Origin: Ziziphus jujuba
Taxonomy: Eukaryota > Streptophyta > Magnoliopsida > Rosales > Rhamnaceae
Assembly (NCBI RefSeq): GCF_031755915.1
Contig: NC_083387.1
Location: 2,508,501-2,572,500, forward strand
Length of the DNA: 64,000 bases
Direction of reading: 5' to 3'
This document shows positions 59,147 to 64,000 of the stretch, one piece after another. Each line of letters opens with the position of its first letter. Position 1 is the first letter of the stretch. The notes beneath the pieces were generated by a model. The model did not search any database. It was not told the origin of the DNA and saw only the letters and a program-made list of their open reading frames with translations. A program made the translations under genes and the position numbers.

Positions 59147-62100
59147 CCCCCCCCCAAATGAGTATACTATCTTGGAATTGTCGAGGCCTGGAAAAAGCCT
59201 CGACAGTGCGAGGTTTGCTATACCTCGTTGGGAAATCTTCCCTGCTTGATCTCTTCCTGATTGAAACCAAAGCGGTGGATTCTCGCATCCATAAAATTGC
59301 AAAAAATTTACCTTTTGATAATATTGGCACCATAGATGCACACCATTCAACAGGAAGTCTTGCTCTTTTATGGTCAAAAGAACTGGACTGGACAGTAGTT
59401 TATAAGTCAGATTGGATAATAGAGGTTGAAGCCATTTTAAACAATGGAAAGGTCGTCAATTGTTGGTTTTGCTACTGCCCCGCCAAAAGAACGTTGAGGA
59501 AAGATTTTTGGCAAGAGTTGGTGAACGCCGTTAATTCAGGGAGCCACATATGGATGTGCATGGGCGACTTTAAAGACGTCGTAAGTCAAGAAGAAAAGTC
59601 AATGGGACAACTGGTCAACAGCAAATCCAACCACTACCTTAGCAACTTTATGCTCGAGATGGGTGCAATTGACATTGGCTACAGTGGTTATTCTTATACT
59701 CGGTGCAATAGGAGATGGGGCAACGCCAACATTCAAGAACGCATAGATCGCGTTATTGCAAGCTCCGAGTGGAGGATTTTATTCAATCAGGCTGGTGTTG
59801 TACATTTGCCGCCATCAGGATCTGACCATCTGCCCATACAACTCTTTTGAAAACATGATCATCCTCCCTGCCCCCGTCCTTTTCGTTTCTTTGAAGCATG
59901 GACCAGGGACCCATCATGCGAAAAAGTCATATATGATGCGTGGAAATGTGAATCCTGGGAGGGCAATTGTATTCCCCTTTACATGAGAATTAAGAACACA
60001 ACGAAGGCCTTGCGGAAGTGGAACAAAGACAGTTTCGGTTTCTGCCAACACAAAATTCGGGATTTAGAGCTCTAAATAGCTCATGCAGCTAGTCTACCTG
60101 CCACCGAAGGTAATATCTGTCTGTAACAATCTCTTCAACGAGACATTGACAAGTGGCGGTTACGAATGGAACTGGTATGGAAACAAAAATCGAGAGAAAT
60201 CTGGCTTAAAGTAGGCGATCGCAATTCGAAATTTTTCCATGCCTCTACGATTGAAAAACGAAGGAAGAATTTCATAGCCTCCTTAAAGGATGATAACGGC
60301 AATTGGCTAAGCTATAGAACAGAGATTGGAGGTTTTCTGACTCAGAAGTTCGAAGAATTATACCAAGACGAATCTCTTTCATTCTGCGGCTTTCTCCAGG
60401 ACTTCATACTAAGAGGAATCTCGGACTCAGATAATGCAAGATTGGGAGCTATACCTTCCCCTAAAGAAATTCTCGGTATAGTTAAGAGCATGCATCCCAT
60501 CAAAGCCCCGGGGCCAGACGAGATGCCTGCTTTTTTCTTCCAGTAGTACTGGAACACAATGGGAGAAGCCACAATCAAAATGATTCAAAATGCCTTCAGA
60601 TCAGCCTTGGTCCCTCAGGCCATTAACCAAACCTTTCTGGTGCTCATTCCTAAAGTCAAGCAAGTCACCATTTTCAATCACATTCGACCAATGAGTCTCT
60701 GTAACTCCTCTTACAAGATTTTAGCCAAGCTTATCACCGAAAGAATCTGACCAGTAATGGACAAAATCATATCCCCCTATCAATCTGCCTTTATCCCGGG
60801 GCGATGGATTGGAGAAACCACCATCCTAGTTAACGAGATTATTCACTCAATGAAGAAGAAAGGCAGGGGAAACGGCATAGTTGGATTCAAGATAGACTTG
60901 ATGAAAGCCTACGACATAGTAGATTAGGGATTCCTATCTAGATTCCTGGCCAACTTTGGATTCTCCTACCAGATAAGGGACCTCATCCTAGGTTGTATCT
61001 CTATTGGCTCAGCTGATCGTTTGCTCAATGGTAGTGTGTTCAGCAATATAGCTTTCCACCGGGGACTCCGACAGGGTGATCCTCTTTCCCCATTCTTATA
61101 CATCATGTATGCGGTGCTTCTATCAAGAATGCTTCTCAAGCTAGAACAGGAAGGAAAAATCCACGGAGTGAAGATTGGGCGAACAAGCCCAGCTATTTCC
61201 CACTTGTTTTTTGCCGACAAAATAATCATTTTCCACCGAGAAAATATCAACAAGGTCCGTGAGATTCAGAAGTGTTTAAATCTATACTGCAGTTGGTCCG
61301 GCCAAAAAATAAATCTGGACAAATCAGGTTGTTTCTTTTCCAAGCATACTTCAAGAAGCATTAAATGCGCCATAAAGAAAACTTTCAGGGTAGCCGAACT
61401 TTCAGCATACACCAAATACCTTGGTAATCCTCTGTTTGTGCGGAAAAAGTCAATTCAATCCTATGAGGAGTTGAAAAAGAAAATCGAGAACAAGCTGTAG
61501 GGATGGAAATCTAAACTCCTCTCTCAAGTGGACAAAGCTACTCTCTTAAAATCGGTCACTAGCGCCATACCCCTGTACGCAATGTCAACATATCAACTTC
61601 CTATCCGCTGGTGCCAGAAAATAGAGCAAATGGAGAACTGTTTCCTTTGGGACAAAGGCAGTTCGGATAATAACCTTATTCCTATGTCTTGGTCGCGAGT
61701 ATGTCATCCAAAATCAGCAAAAGGCCTCGGCTTGAGAAGACTGAAAGATATGAATTTGGCCATCCTCAATAAATTAGGGTGGAGCTTAGCTAATGAATAT
61801 AACAAACTCTGGGTCAAAGCTCTAAGAGCTAAATATTGTGCAGGAAGACCTTTCATGATGTGTTCCGTAAGGAAAAATTCCTCTAGACACTGGAAGGGCA
61901 TTCTCTCGACTAGGAAAATCTTACACAAGGGCCTGTGCTATCAAGTAGGAATGGGGAATAGCATCGATTATTGGGAAGACCCTTGGGTGCCAAATAATCC
62001 TCATTTCAAACCTACCCGCCTACATGAAGAGAACCACAATGAAGTGGGTACAGTGAGTTCACTTTTGAGCTCTGCTGGCAGATGGAATTTGGAGAAAATT

Positions 62101-63175
62101 CAACGATTGTTCGATAGAGACACCGTCAACAACATTCTCAAGATTCCCCTCGCCACCCTCCCTCTAGAGGACAAAATTATCTGGAATGGAAATGCTAACG
62201 GTTCCTTCTCAGTAAAATCAACCTTCATAACAACGTTTTGGAATGAGTTCTCTCAAATTCCATGGTGGAAATTCCTATGGTCATCCAAAATTCACGAGAG
62301 ATTGAAATTTTTCCTATGGAAACTTATGAATGGAGGATTAGCCACAGCCTTTAATCTAAGAAGGCGCAACATTGCTGTGAGCTATTTGGACTGCATACAC
62401 GGATGCAATAGTGAGGAATCAGACAATCATCTCTTCTTTCATTGCAAGGTGGCTAAGATGCTATGGTTCTCTTCTACCTGGAACATCAAATGGGAATCTT
62501 TGGCTCATCTTTCAGTCGAGGAAAAACTCCATCTTTTGGCCAACCCAATCGGAATTCTACCCGTGCACATCTCAGATAAGGAGGACTTCTTCCTTTATGC
62601 CGCTATGATTTTGGACCAGTTATGGAAGATAAGAAATGCAGTTAAAACGGAAAACAGCACCTTCTCCATTGAAAAGACTATGATCACCCTTTGACACAGG
62701 TTTTCAAATTTTAAATTTACTCTTTCTAAGGAGAGTTTTGCAGGCACGGATTGTCATTATCGCAAAGACCTTTGGATTCAACCCCTATCTTACTTTATCA
62801 AGATCAACATCAATGCGGTGGTCAAAGACAGTATTTGTTTCATTGGCATAATCGCTAGAGACCACTCAGGGTTAGTTCTTGCCATTAAGTCAGCTCAGTT
62901 TCAAACCGACCTTCTCGAGGTTGCGGAGGCTTATGGCGTTTTGCAAGGTCTGCTTCTTGCTAAAGAGCGAGGTTGAAGGCAGATTTGGGCAAAGTCCGAT
63001 GCAAGGAATGTAATCCTGCGTATTGAGAATCATCATCGCTGCTATACCCACTGGATGTCAGATGGAATTATTGCAGACATTATTAATCTTAAAAAAGAAT
63101 TCCAAAAGTGTCACTTTCCATTGGATCCCTATAGAAGCTAATTTTCTAGCCCACTTTGTTAGCAGATAGTGTTTT
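59147..63175 (+). pseudogene. Broken ORF2 of the LINE (endonuclease, reverse transcriptase, RNase H)
   Basis: One reading frame runs from about 59158 to about 63090 and is interrupted by in-frame stops at 59848, 60073, 60124, 60544, 60748, 60925, 61498, 62692 and 62971. There is then a likely single-base shift near 63100, since the RNase H tail (HWIPIEANFLAHF) continues in the next frame. Active-site losses are visible. The endonuclease motif reads GDFK where GDFN is usual, the reverse transcriptase motif C reads FADK where (F/Y)ADD is usual, and the first RNase H aspartate position reads Asn. The SDH motif of the endonuclease, the RT motif A aspartate and the zinc-binding residues are still present. 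Confidence 0.9.
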
Positions 63176-63331
63176 TCTAATAATTTTGTAGGGAGTATTC
63201 CCATAGATTCTCTTCCAAGAATCTTTCCGTCTTTTGTAACTCAGGAGAATGGCCTGTTGGTCAACTCCCGTTTGTAGGCTTTAGAGCCTTTGGGTATTTT
63301 GGTTGTTTTTCTCAACCGTTTTCCTCTGGGC

Positions 63332-63340
63332 AAAAAAAAA
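63332..63340 (+). repeat. A9 tail at the 3' end of the LINE
   Basis: A short poly(A) run follows the LINE 3' non-coding region and marks the likely insertion boundary. Confidence 0.6.
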
Positions 63341-64000
63341 TATGAAAAAGCGATTGATACAAATTGAGCATGATACCAATGGGGATAAAAGGAAATGTGT
63401 CAGTCGTATTGCCGACGTGGCAATGACGTTGATGGAATAAGAAACTCAGGCCCAGCACATACCATCCTGTACTGTATTTGGGCTTTAAACCCTGGCCCGG
63501 AGCATGTTTTACCCTTTGTTTCGGCTTTGGGCGCAAATGTAAGTCTAACCTTTCAAACCCATGACCGCATTATTGATGAAATAAATAAATAAATATATAT
63601 ATATATATATATTGTATAAAAAAAAATTTTTTTTTTTTTTTGCTAAACAAAAATTGAATAAAAACATTTTTTGTGAAATAAAATGGAATAAAAACTTATA
63701 ACATATAATCAGCCATTAGATTAGACATTACACCCATGCAAAGTTGAGTTTATCAGAGCCATGACTCGAAATCAACCCCATGGAAATATGTGCAAATTAT
63801 TATTTATAGGAAAGTTAAACTTTTAAACTTACAGGAGGTCATACATTTAAACTTCTTAAACTATCACTTACCTTAGATCATAAAATTGGTAGTTGACAAA
63901 GGTTTTGTCAATCTATTCAACGACATAAACCAATAAGACAAAAAGAGTAATATATTCTCATAATCCCTGTATATTGGTCTCTCATGAAAAGGCCAGGTTC
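63341..64000. other. Right-edge sequence, no gene seen
   Basis: A patch with ACGT-core motifs (near 63414-63426) and GGCCC-type motifs (63449-63500) is followed by AT-rich DNA with an (AT)n run at 63594-63611. It could be promoter sequence of a gene outside the window. No coding region is supported. Confidence 0.5.

Larger units (their letters stand above)
58786..63340 (+). mobile_element. L1-like LINE (non-LTR retrotransposon), decayed, with RNase H
   Basis: In order: a hydrophilic linker (58790-59160) resembling the region between ORF1 and the endonuclease of plant LINEs; an EEP endonuclease (59160-59850); a reverse transcriptase (60430-61500; RQGDPLSPFL at 61069); a zf-RVT zinc-binding region (62200-62500; C-x3-C-x7-H-x4-C); and an RNase H domain (62790-63175). 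It ends in non-coding sequence and a short A9 tail at 63332-63340. No gag-like ORF1 with zinc knuckle was found, so the element is 5'-truncated or its ORF1 is lost; the 5' boundary is approximate. I could not find convincing target-site duplications. The coding region contains many stops and is not functional. Confidence 0.93.

Overview
This is a stretch of plant nuclear chromosome, almost certainly from a eudicot. It is AT-rich with many A/T tracts. The genes are split by GT–AG introns (plus two GC–AG introns), and the families include plant-specific ones: CRIB-type RopGAP, BSL kelch-phosphatase, NDX and PLS-class PPR. No bacterial-style operons, CRISPR arrays, rRNA genes or convincing tRNA genes are present. 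I rebuilt eleven protein-coding genes exon by exon; in every multi-exon model the summed exon lengths are a multiple of three and end at a stop codon.

Layout, left to right. 1-2.2 kb: upstream sequence with no gene. 2.5-5.8 kb (+): three-RRM Bruno/CELF-type RNA-binding protein (BRN1-like). 6.3-12.2 kb: gene-poor, T-tract-rich spacer. 12.3-12.8 kb (+): intronless acidic protein of unknown function, with an A29 run just before its start codon. 14.2-16.5 kb (-): RopGAP with CRIB and RhoGAP domains. 16.9-21.2 kb: spacer holding a solo LINE RNase H fragment and a tandem duplication. 21.3-23.7 kb (+): NPL4-like cofactor of CDC48. 24.8-32.8 kb (+): cohesin subunit SCC3 in 21 coding exons. 34.6-36.1 kb (-): UTP15/SWA1 rRNA-processing factor. 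36.7-38.7 kb (-): E+-type PPR protein. 41.1-48.1 kb (+): NODULIN HOMEOBOX (NDX) in 17 coding exons. 49.6-50.2 kb (-): histone H2A.X. 50.7-51.1 kb (+): SOSS-B-like single-stranded-DNA-binding OB-fold protein, divergent from H2A.X. 51.6-57.6 kb (-): BSL1 kelch-repeat Ser/Thr phosphatase in 21 exons. 58.8-63.3 kb (+): a decayed L1-like LINE. The rest carries no recognisable gene.

Most genes are conserved housekeeping or regulatory genes. Several fall in chromosome and DNA-damage biology: SCC3 (cohesion), H2A.X (damage-signalling histone), SOSS-B (ssDNA binding) and NDX (ssDNA/R-loop binding). SCC3 and H2A.X share an identical 10-bp E2F-like element close upstream of their start codons, and H2A.X and SOSS-B share one 523-bp divergent promoter region. 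From memory of the Arabidopsis map, BRN1, RopGAP, NDX and BSL1 are consecutive genes on chromosome 4, while NPL4, SCC3 and SWA1 are consecutive on chromosome 2. The window therefore looks like an ancestral block that Arabidopsis split between two duplicated regions.

I found no sign of an entirely new multi-gene system. The best leads are the H2A.X/SOSS-B divergent pair, the two GC-donor introns of BSL1, the animal-like SQEY tail of the H2A.X, the poly(A) leader of the unknown acidic gene, and the substitution-only decay of the LINE.
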